Shown: piece after piece, positions 1-5,648 of the stretch
Numbering within the stretch: the stretch's first letter is position 1
Layout: each line of letters opens with the position of its first letter
Assembly: GCA_035429725.1 (NCBI GenBank)
Contig: DAOMFI010000180.1
Coordinates: 1 to 5,648 of the forward strand
Source of the DNA: JALORV01 sp035429725
GTDB taxonomy: Bacteria; Pseudomonadota; Gammaproteobacteria; Burkholderiales; Burkholderiaceae_F
DNA length: 5,648 nt
Direction: 5' to 3'
Made by a program: the position numbers and the translations under genes
The notes under the pieces: generated by a model
Told to the model about the DNA's origin: nothing
Database searches by the model: none
Seen by the model: the letters and a program-made list of their open reading frames with translations, nothing else

Positions 1-1
1 C

Positions 2-1027
2 GACGAAGCCACGCAGGCGCGCTATGTGGTCGAGCAGGTGCTCGAACGGCGCGAGGCTGCGATCCCGCTCAAGCAGCAGGCCGTGCTGTTCCGCGCGTCG
101 AGCCACAGTGCGGTGCTGGAGCTGGAACTCGTCCGCCGCAATATCCCGTACGTGAAGTTCGGCGGGCTCAAGTTTCTCGAGGCCGCGCACGTGAAGGACG
201 TGCTCGCCTTCCTGCGCCTGCTTGAAAACCCGCGCGACCGCGTTGCGGGCTTCCGCGTGCTGCAGCTGCTGCCGGGCGTCGGCCCGAAGACCGCCGCGCG
301 CGTGCTCGACGCCATGGCCAACACCGATCCGTGCGAGGCGATCGCCGCGATCACGCCGCCGCATGCCGCGGCGGAAGACTGGGCCGTGTTCGCCGATTCG
401 TTCCGTTTACTGCGCAGCAAATCGCCCGGCTGGCCGGCGGAACTCGAGTGCGTCTGCGGCTGGTACGAGCCGCACCTCGAGCGCCGGCACGACGACGCCG
501 AGATGCGCCGCGGCGACCTGCGCCAGCTCGAAGCCATCGCCGCCGGCTACCCGTCGCGCGAGCGCTTCCTCACCGAACTGACGCTCGACCCGCCCGGTGC
601 CACCAGTGACGAGGCCGGCGCGCCGCTGAAGGACGAGGACTACCTCATTCTCTCGACGATCCACTCCGCCAAGGGGCAGGAGTGGCGCGCGGTGACGCTG
701 CTCAATGCCGTCGACGGCTGCATCCCGTCTGATCTCTCCACCGGCAGCAGCGCCGAGCTGGAGGAAGAACGGCGCCTGCTCTACGTCGCGATGACGCGCG
801 CCAAGGACCACCTGACGCTCGTCGTGCCGCAGCGGTTCTACGTGCAGCAGCAGGGCGCCAGCGGCGACCGGCATGTCTACGCGTCGCGGACGCGCTTCAT
901 TCCAGAGCAGATCGCCGCGAACTTCGAGCGGACGAGCTGGCCGGTGGCGGCTAACGAAGCGGAGCCAACCGCCAAGGCGGTGCCGGCCGTCGATCTCGCG
1001 GCGCGGATGCGAGGCATGTGGTCGTAG
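2..1027 (+). CDS. UvrD/Rep-type superfamily 1 ATP-dependent DNA helicase, C-terminal part (5' truncated)
   Basis: This is the C-terminal 341 residues of a 3'-5' DNA helicase that uses ATP to unwind DNA during repair or replication. The frame is open from base 2, so the start codon and the Walker A and B motifs lie upstream of the window. Visible landmarks, numbered from the first codon seen, are: AVLFRASSHS at about 27-36 and GGLKFLEAAHVKD at about 54-66, in the domain 2 region around motif IV; an LPGVGPKTA helix-hairpin-helix-like turn at about 90-98; motif V as STIHSAKGQEW at about 218-228; and motif VI as ERRLLYVAMTRAKDHL at about 256-271, with the conserved arginine that contacts ATP. The 'AKGQEW' form of motif V and the following GDRHVYASRTRF stretch fit a UvrD-like subfamily better than canonical UvrD or Rep, so no symbol is given. 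The TAG stop falls inside an inverted repeat, so the last residues, MWS, are encoded by that repeat. The next gene is convergent. Confidence 0.93.
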   Translation, partial: DEATQARYVVEQVLERREAAIPLKQQAVLFRASSHSAVLELELVRRNIPYVKFGGLKFLEAAHVKDVLAFLRLLENPRDRVAGFRVLQLLPGVGPKTAARVLDAMANTDPCEAIAAITPPHAAAEDWAVFADSFRLLRSKSPGWPAELECVCGWYEPHLERRHDDAEMRRGDLRQLEAIAAGYPSRERFLTELTLDPPGATSDEAGAPLKDEDYLILSTIHSAKGQEWRAVTLLNAVDGCIPSDLSTGSSAELEEERRLLYVAMTRAKDHLTLVVPQRFYVQQQGASGDRHVYASRTRFIPEQIAANFERTSWPVAANEAEPTAKAVPAVDLAARMRGMWS

Positions 1028-1069
1028 GCCGCAACCTGCGGCTGTCGCCGGCCGAGCGCCTACGACCAC
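1018..1069. repeat. REP-like inverted repeat (GTAG-headed doublet) between convergent genes
   Basis: GTGGTCGTAGGC at 1018-1029 is repeated perfectly in inverted orientation at 1058-1069, a 12-bp stem with a 28-nt loop. A second hairpin is nested at the left: GCCGCA (1028-1033), loop ACC, TGCGGC (1037-1042), directly after a GTAG at 1024-1027. On the opposite strand another GTAG (1063-1060) is followed by a weaker, imperfect hairpin centred on the palindromes GCCGGC/CGGCCG (1047-1054). A GTAG head followed by a stem-loop, in two inverted copies, is the known layout of REP doublets (REPINs) in Pseudomonas and Stenotrophomonas. The placement between convergent 3' ends is also typical. There is no flanking T-tract, so it is not a canonical intrinsic terminator, although such a hairpin can protect or attenuate transcripts arriving from both sides. 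The inverted repeat is seen directly; the REP assignment is inference. Confidence 0.7.
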
Positions 1070-1076
1070 GCGTTCG

Positions 1077-1745
1077 TCACGCGCCGCCGCTGATCAAGCT
1101 CGCGGCGACGTTGATGGTTGCGCCGAGGATGGCGACGTTGAAAAGAAACGCCAGTATGGAATGTGCCAGGACCGTCCTGCGCATCTCACCTGACACTATC
1201 GCGACATCAGCGGTCTGCGCGGCAACCGCGATCGTGAATGAGAAGTACAGGAAGTCCCAGAAATCCGGGCTCGGCGGCGGCTCGTCCGGAAAGCGCAGGG
1301 GGCGCGGTTCCCGCGCGTTGCGGAAGTAAAGATGGGCGTAGTGAAAGCCGAACAGCACGTTGAGCATCGTCCATGAACCGAGGAGCGTGAAGCCGGCGAA
1401 GACATAGCGCGCGACCGGATCCGCGCTGCCGCGCACGGCGGCGAGTTCGAAGCCGATCGCCGCGAGACTCGTCACCGTGATCAGGGACAGAATTGTCAGC
1501 ACGAGCACGGCACCGGGATCCTCCCGCTCCGATATCGCGCGCGTGCGCGCATGGTTGGCCCGCAGGATGAGCCAGCCGATCAGCAGCAGGTAGATCCATA
1601 CGGCGGTGTTCCAGCCGACGAGAAAGCGACGGAACGGCTCGTCGGTGACCCACTGATTCGGGGCGAAGGCACCGACGACAAGCCCGAGCGCCAGCGCCCC
1701 TACGAGCCGCGGCCGTCGCTGAAATTGAGAAAGCAGGCGTCGCAT
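1077..1745 (-). CDS. DUF1345 family inner-membrane protein
   Basis: This 222-residue integral membrane protein matches the DUF1345 family (COG4291), whose biochemical role is unknown. About six hydrophobic helices are apparent, near residues 14-30, 42-62, 80-102, 112-133, 163-184 and 192-218. Family hallmarks are FHYAHLYF at 134-141, followed by a proline-rich loop (RFPDEPPPSP, 151-160), then DFWDFLYFSFTIAVAAQTADV at 161-181, with the aromatic-rich helix and the Q-T-A-D-V motif, and MRRTVLAHSILAFLFN at 188-203. Length is normal for the family and the frame is intact, from an ATG to a TGA. The bases before the ATG show no good Shine-Dalgarno sequence. Later in-frame starts would remove the first helix, so this start is kept. 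The gene lies 83 bp downstream of the cytochrome gene on the same strand and converges with the helicase gene. Coupled transcription with the cytochrome is possible but not shown. Confidence 0.87.
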   Translation of the reverse strand: MRRLLSQFQRRPRLVGALALGLVVGAFAPNQWVTDEPFRRFLVGWNTAVWIYLLLIGWLILRANHARTRAISEREDPGAVLVLTILSLITVTSLAAIGFELAAVRGSADPVARYVFAGFTLLGSWTMLNVLFGFHYAHLYFRNAREPRPLRFPDEPPPSPDFWDFLYFSFTIAVAAQTADVAIVSGEMRRTVLAHSILAFLFNVAILGATINVAASLISGGA

Positions 1746-1828
1746 TCAGTACGAATCGGTTCGCCGTCCGGCTACGTGCCTGTGCGCGATTGCTGCAGTG
1801 TGCGGGCGCGGCCCGTCACAGCGATGTC

Positions 1829-2629
1829 CTACTTCGCCTTCGCAGCCGAGGTGAGCTGATCCAGCGTGAAGATGAAGCTCGTCTTGTCCTGCGGCTTGTG
1901 ACAGGCGAGGCACTCGGCCTGATTGACACCCGGCCGCGGCTGCTTCGCCGGCGTGAAGACGGCGTAGTTCCAGTCACCGTTGCGCAGCATGTCGGGGATG
2001 TCCTTGCCCCAGCCGGCATTGCGCGCCATTGCGGTATAGGCCACCAGTTGATCGGCAGCCAGGGCGCCGTCGCTGCTCATCACCGGTTTCTGATCGGCGC
2101 CCAGCTTCACAGAATAAATCTCGCCAAACAGCACCGAGCCGTCGGGCAGGCTGCGGCCCGCCTTGGCCGCATCGAGCGCAGTCTTGTTCGCGTAGAAGAC
2201 AGTCACCCGGCCTGCCGCCGCATTGTTGACCGTGTGGTAGCGGACGAAAGTATCCCGGTAGTTCTCCGGGAAGGTCACGCGCGTCTGCGCCAGGTTCGGC
2301 AGCAGGTCCGACCTGGCGGCGGCGACCGCACCCGGCTGCGCGGCGAAATACGCGGCCACGTTGGCGATGTCGTCCTTGCTCAGTTGAGCAGCAATGGCGC
2401 TCATGAGGGGGTTCTTGCGCGAACCGTCCTTGAACGCCCCGAGCTGCGCCTCGATGTAACGCGCTTTCTGGGCCGCAAGGTTGGGGATGCCGTCGCTCAC
2501 GCTGACGCCGTTGGCTCCGTGGCAGGCTGCGCACACGGTCTGCACTTTCACCTTGCCGGCTTCGATGTCGGCCGCCTGGGCGATTGTGACGGCAGCGCAA
2601 GCAAGGGCAAGACTGACGAAGGCCTTCAT
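1829..2629 (-). CDS. Secreted diheme cytochrome c: c4/c553-like domain fused to a cytochrome P460-like domain
   Basis: This 266-residue protein is predicted to be periplasmic. Residues 1-19 form a Sec signal peptide (MKAF, hydrophobic core, AQA before the cleavage site). The first domain (about 20-105) has the heme c site CAACH at 33-37 and a NPLM segment whose Met76 is the likely axial ligand, followed by the LSKDDIANVAAYFAAQ helix typical of c4/c553 cytochromes. The second domain (about 115-260) shows P460-family features: TFPENYRD (119-126), RVTVFYANKTAL (141-152), LPDGSVLFGEIY (161-172), a GDWNYAVF block (218-225), and the C-terminal heme site CLACH (240-244) followed by KTSFIFTLDQL. P460 and c'-beta proteins bind or oxidise nitrogen compounds such as NO or hydroxylamine; which applies here is unknown. 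The N-terminal domain probably passes electrons to or from the P460 heme. The frame stays open for 103 more codons upstream, but the signal peptide and a GGAGAG ribosome site fix this start. It lies 91 bp downstream of the STAND gene. Confidence 0.88.
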   Translation of the reverse strand: MKAFVSLALACAAVTIAQAADIEAGKVKVQTVCAACHGANGVSVSDGIPNLAAQKARYIEAQLGAFKDGSRKNPLMSAIAAQLSKDDIANVAAYFAAQPGAVAAARSDLLPNLAQTRVTFPENYRDTFVRYHTVNNAAAGRVTVFYANKTALDAAKAGRSLPDGSVLFGEIYSVKLGADQKPVMSSDGALAADQLVAYTAMARNAGWGKDIPDMLRNGDWNYAVFTPAKQPRPGVNQAECLACHKPQDKTSFIFTLDQLTSAAKAK

Positions 2630-2635
2630 GTTCGA

Positions 2636-2641
2636 CTCTCC
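2636..2641 (-). promoter_or_regulatory. Ribosome binding site of the cytochrome gene
   Basis: On the minus strand GGAGAG ends six bases before the ATG at 2629, a good Shine-Dalgarno match. It decides the start: the reading frame is open upstream to 2938, but the extra residues overlap the STAND gene, are arginine- and serine-rich, and would bury the signal peptide. Confidence 0.75.
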
Positions 2642-2720
2642 GCGGCGACGGCTGGCGACGCGCGCATCGTACGCTGCGCACTGCTCGCCGTGGCGATGAC
2701 CGGCGCCTGGTCCGCCCACG

Positions 2721-5648
2721 CTATGCGCGGCGCCGCGCCTGCTCTTCCGCGATGCGCTTCTGCCAAACGGACACGCTGCGCAACGCCAGCATTTCGGCGG
2801 GCAGCTTCTGCATGATCGCCGCGGCTTCGGCGAGCTGGGCGCTCGAATTGCCGACACCGGCAACGGCGGCGACATAGAGCGCCTGGGCGAGCTCGAAGCG
2901 CTGCCCTGCTGAATCGACGTTGCGGGCCGCCAGCTCACGCTCGTACTTGAGTGTCGAGGCGACGATCTTCTGTGCCTCCTCGGTGCGCCCGAGGCGCGCC
3001 AGGACCAGCGCCATGAAAGTGCGCTCGGCCGCCAGATTGCGCTGGTCTCCGATCGTTTGAGGAGGGTCCTTCGCGCGCAGTTCCAGCACGGCTGACATGG
3101 CGCGTTCGGCGGTTACATAGTCTTTGAGCGCATAGGCGGCATCGGCGATCGCAAACTGAGAGAAGCGGACGGTGAAGTCCGCCAGGTCGCGTTGTCTCGC
3201 ATCCGTCGGCTTCAGCTGCTTGAACTTCGGCAGCAGATCGCGCAAGCCCTCGATCGTGTTCTGGTGCTCGCCGAGCGCCGCATGCGCCAACTTCCGGTAG
3301 AGCTCCGGCATCAGTACTCGCGATTCGCGCAGGAACGAGCCGGCCGGAGCGTTTTCGACGACCCACTTCGAAGCCCGGGCATTGACCGCGAGAGCCTCAT
3401 TCATGGCCGCGACATTGCCGCGGTCGGCCTCGATCAACGCGAGAATGCCGGCGTGGAACTGCACCATGTCATACGTCATGACGCTCGCCGGGGCGAGCCG
3501 CTCGTTCGCGAGCACGAGCCGGAGGCTGGCCGTCGCATCGGCCGGCCGGCCCATGTCCTGCTCGATGAAGTTCTGGATCCGGTAGGCGACGCCGAGGTTG
3601 TTCCACGAGACGACGTTGCTCGGGTCGAGCCTTGTGAACTCGCGCCACGCCTTCGCAGTCTCCCGTGTCGTCCGGAGTGCCTCAGCGAGGTTCATCTCGT
3701 TGTACAGATGGTTGGCCAGCGGCGACGTCGTCAGCGCCTGGGCGCGCAGCGCCTGCATATGCCCCGGTCGTTTCTCGAGCACCTGCGCGGCCACTGCGGT
3801 GGCCTCTTTGGCCGCGCGCTTCAGGTCGGTACCGCGGTCCATGACGGCGTAGGTCTGCACCTGCCATGCCGTCGCCTCGGCATAGGCGGCGGCAGACGTC
3901 AGGTCGTTCATCTGCAGGTTGTCGATGCTGCGCTGGACGCGGCGCGCCTCATCGAGCGCAGCGATCGACGGCTCATACTGATTGTTCTGCATCAGCAGAT
4001 AGCCGTTCATGTTGAGCGCTTCGCCATAGGCTCGCCGCGCTGACACCGATGCGTCCGGTGCGGAGGCGAGCGGCTTGATGACCTCGATCGCGCGGTTGGA
4101 GAGCGGCAGCGCCGCGCCTTCGCGGTCGAGGCTCGATGCGAGCCGCGCCTGGACCGCAAACCCGAGCGCGAGCCCGATCGCCGTGGCTTCCGACACATCG
4201 CCTTCCGCCCGCAGCTTCTCCAGCACACCGACGGCTTCATCGATGACCTTGCCGCCCTGGTCGTTCTTGCCCTGCGTCCGCAGCACGGCTCCGTAGCGCA
4301 CCAGGGCCAGCGCACGGTTGCGCTCGGTCTGTGGCGTGCGCAGCGCAGCCGGCAGCGCGTCGTAGTACGCAATGCCGCGCTTGGCGAGGTCGCCGACGAT
4401 ATCGAGCCGGCCGACAGGTGCAAGCTCGAGGTAGAAGTCGTCGAGCAGGTAGGTGACCAGCTTCTCGGACTCGCCGCGCGCCTGCTCGGCCATCGCGCGG
4501 GTTTCCTCGGCCCGGGCTTCGGCCTGCTGCGCGCGCTTCATGCCGAGGTAGCCGAACACGGCGCCGCCCAGCGCCACGACGGCCAGCACCGCGCAGCCGG
4601 CCGCGATCTGCCGCGCACGGGTCAGTGCCTTGCGCGTGGCGATCTCGCGCGCCTTCTGGGCGGCCAGCTGCTGTTCGGCCACTTCGAGCGCTTCGCGCTC
4701 GTGGCGCAGGTCGCGGCTGGCGGAAACCACGCCGCACAGCACGTCGTGCGTGAGTTCCGCGCGCCGCAGGTCGAGCCGCTCCTCGATGCGCAGCAGGCGC
4801 CGGTTGACCAGCGTGGCGAGCGCGTCGGGCGCCGCGCCAGCGGAGGCGAAGGCCTTGCGCACGCGTTCTTCCGCCAGGCTCTCGCGGAAGCCCGACTCCG
4901 TGAGCATCTCGTCTTCGATGAACTTGCGTACGCCGGGCGGCTGGTCGGCGAGCGCGCGTTCGTAGAACTCCGACAAGATCGTTTCGCGCGAGCCGGCCAG
5001 CAGGTCGACCGAGATCTCGCGCCGGCCCTGCGCGATGCGGGCGTTGTTGAGTTCGCGGCAGATCAGCGACAGCAGCGACGGCTCGACCTCGGCATTGCGC
5101 AGTTCCGCGCCGCCGGCGATGAAGCGCACGATCGCCTCGGCCACCTCCTCGTTGACCAGCGCACCGCCCGGCTTGCGCACGGCGTCCAGCGCCTGCGTGC
5201 CGGTCATGCGCGCGAGCCGCATGCGGTTCTGCGTGATCGACGGCATCTGGCCCTTGAAGGCCTCGAGGTGCGCGAGGTAGTCCTCGCGCAGCGCGATCAG
5301 GATGCGGTAGTCGCCGCGTGTGAAATCGAAGCGCTCGACGATCGACTCGTCGTCGTCAAGCTTGGCTTCGAGCGCCTTCGGCAGGCGGTTCTCGACGAGA
5401 TCGGCCAGATCCTCGACGAAGCGCGCGGCGCGCTGGCGGCCGGCGTCATCACCCTGCGCGAGGGTGAAGATCTCCTCGAACTGGTCGAAGATCACGAGCG
5501 GCGTAAGCACCTTGCCCGCGGCGTCGAGCAGCTGGTCGTCGCGGTGGTGCAGGAACTCCCACAGCGACTCGCCTTCGACCGCCGTCCCGGGTTTGGTCCA
5601 GCGGCCCACGGATTCGGTCGCGCGCAGGATCGCCTGTTTGATCTGTTC
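2721..5648 (-). CDS. STAND-class NTPase (nSTAND1-like) with one transmembrane helix and C-terminal TPR-like repeats (N-terminus off window)
   Basis: This is the C-terminal 975 residues of a large signal-transduction NTPase; the frame is open to the right edge. Numbered from the first visible codon: the Walker B strand LVIFDQFEE at about 51-59; a sensor-like YRILIALREDYLAHL at about 114-128; RMRLARMTGTQALDAVRKPG at about 142-161; and a winged-helix-like region ending in NRRLLRIEE...ELTHDVL (about 282-304). This order is typical of nSTAND1 proteins. Charged coiled coil (about 312-347) leads into one hydrophobic helix, about 348-370 (bases 4539-4607), then a second alanine/glutamate-rich coiled coil (about 371-398) and a GRLDIVGDLAKRGIAYYDALP segment at about 413-433. 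The rest is helical and TPR-like, with candidate repeats near 441-481, 537-576, 679-718, 821-859 and 871-905. STAND NTPases act as switches that assemble on sensing a ligand and activate an attached effector. Walker A and any effector would lie beyond base 5648. The start of the gene, its promoter and its ligand cannot be seen. Confidence 0.88.
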   Translation of the reverse strand, partial: EQIKQAILRATESVGRWTKPGTAVEGESLWEFLHHRDDQLLDAAGKVLTPLVIFDQFEEIFTLAQGDDAGRQRAARFVEDLADLVENRLPKALEAKLDDDESIVERFDFTRGDYRILIALREDYLAHLEAFKGQMPSITQNRMRLARMTGTQALDAVRKPGGALVNEEVAEAIVRFIAGGAELRNAEVEPSLLSLICRELNNARIAQGRREISVDLLAGSRETILSEFYERALADQPPGVRKFIEDEMLTESGFRESLAEERVRKAFASAGAAPDALATLVNRRLLRIEERLDLRRAELTHDVLCGVVSASRDLRHEREALEVAEQQLAAQKAREIATRKALTRARQIAAGCAVLAVVALGGAVFGYLGMKRAQQAEARAEETRAMAEQARGESEKLVTYLLDDFYLELAPVGRLDIVGDLAKRGIAYYDALPAALRTPQTERNRALALVRYGAVLRTQGKNDQGGKVIDEAVGVLEKLRAEGDVSEATAIGLALGFAVQARLASSLDREGAALPLSNRAIEVIKPLASAPDASVSARRAYGEALNMNGYLLMQNNQYEPSIAALDEARRVQRSIDNLQMNDLTSAAAYAEATAWQVQTYAVMDRGTDLKRAAKEATAVAAQVLEKRPGHMQALRAQALTTSPLANHLYNEMNLAEALRTTRETAKAWREFTRLDPSNVVSWNNLGVAYRIQNFIEQDMGRPADATASLRLVLANERLAPASVMTYDMVQFHAGILALIEADRGNVAAMNEALAVNARASKWVVENAPAGSFLRESRVLMPELYRKLAHAALGEHQNTIEGLRDLLPKFKQLKPTDARQRDLADFTVRFSQFAIADAAYALKDYVTAERAMSAVLELRAKDPPQTIGDQRNLAAERTFMALVLARLGRTEEAQKIVASTLKYERELAARNVDSAGQRFELAQALYVAAVAGVGNSSAQLAEAAAIMQKLPAEMLALRSVSVWQKRIAEEQARRRA
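4539..4607 (-). other. Predicted single transmembrane segment within the STAND protein
   Basis: The codons encode an alanine-, valine-, leucine- and glycine-rich run of about 23 residues without charges until the closing MK (it begins QIAAGCAVLAVVALGG). It is flanked by charged coiled-coil sequence on both sides. The N-terminal flank is clearly basic (RKALTRAR), while the C-terminal flank mixes basic and acidic residues. By the positive-inside rule this favours the NTPase in the cytoplasm and the TPR part in the periplasm. The hydrophobic run is seen directly; the topology is inferred. Confidence 0.7.

Noticed and set aside
407..1069. Minus-strand open frame (220 codons) antisense to the helicase gene
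   Set aside because: The plus strand encodes helicase motifs V and VI over this same stretch; the antisense product has no recognisable motif.
1803..1815. CGGGC/GCCCG hairpin just downstream of the cytochrome stop as an intrinsic terminator
   Set aside because: The stem is only 5 bp with a 3-nt loop and no T-tract follows on the minus strand; it may be chance in GC-rich sequence.
2597..2629. Cytochrome signal peptide as a lipoprotein signal (Cys11 after ALA)
   Set aside because: Position -3 relative to the cysteine is alanine, not the usual leucine-type residue, the hydrophobic stretch before it is too short, and a good AQA signal peptidase I site follows at residue 19.
2666..2671. TACGAT as a -10 box for the cytochrome gene on the minus strand
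   Set aside because: No convincing -35 box lies 16-18 bp upstream; in this GC-rich gap a single hexamer match is not enough.
1790..2815. Long plus-strand open frame (341 codons) antisense to the cytochrome gene
   Set aside because: It is a shadow of the high-GC codon bias of the opposite gene. Its translation is arginine- and histidine-rich with no recognisable domain, and the minus strand has clear heme sites and a signal peptide.
2630..2938. N-terminal extension of the cytochrome frame to an upstream ATG
   Set aside because: It would overlap the STAND gene by more than 200 bases, has non-protein-like S/R/P-rich composition, and would bury the signal peptide; the GGAGAG site supports the start at 2629.
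3192..4043. Plus-strand open frame (283 codons) inside the STAND gene
   Set aside because: It lies wholly antisense to the TPR-like region and its composition (R, H, L, V rich, low-complexity feel) is typical of GC-rich antisense frames.
5607..5609. GTG as the start codon of the STAND gene
   Set aside because: The frame is open upstream to the window edge, and the P-loop that must precede the Walker B motif is not present after this codon, so the true start is off window.

Overview
The window is GC-rich (mid-60s % or higher by eye) and densely coding. It looks like chromosomal DNA of a proteobacterium, most likely Gammaproteobacteria (Xanthomonadales/Steroidobacterales/Pseudomonadales-like) or possibly Betaproteobacteria. 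This rests on the UvrD-like helicase subfamily, the DUF1345 protein, the c553-type/P460 cytochrome and a GTAG-headed REP-like repeat. It is an inference from gene families; no taxonomic marker is present.

Layout from left to right. (1) At 2-1027 (+) lies the C-terminal 341 residues of a UvrD/Rep-type superfamily 1 DNA helicase whose N-terminus is outside the window. (2) At 1018-1069 there is a perfect 12-bp inverted repeat with a nested hairpin, resembling a REP doublet. It sits between two convergent genes, and its left arm carries the helicase stop codon. (3) At 1077-1745 (-) lies a six-helix DUF1345 membrane protein of unknown function. (4) At 1829-2629 (-) lies a secreted diheme c-type cytochrome that fuses a c4/c553-like domain to a cytochrome P460 / c'-beta-like domain. 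(5) At 2721-5648 (-) lies a large STAND-class NTPase. It has a Walker B block and winged-helix region, then coiled coil, one transmembrane helix, a second coiled coil, and about 580 residues of TPR-like helices. Its N-terminus, with the Walker A loop and any effector domain, is beyond the right edge.

The three minus-strand genes run in the order STAND, cytochrome, DUF1345 with gaps of 91 and 83 bp. They could be co-transcribed, but the gaps are wide enough for separate promoters, and no strong promoter or intrinsic terminator is visible in either. No stretch longer than 300 bases lacks a gene. No tRNA, rRNA, CRISPR array or insertion sequence was seen.

The most interesting object is the STAND protein. 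Its architecture matches the signalling NTPases of bacterial conflict and innate-immunity systems, and its single membrane span would place the NTPase and the TPR array on opposite sides of the inner membrane. The domain that would decide its function lies outside the window. The cytochrome fusion and the REP-like repeat are secondary points of interest.
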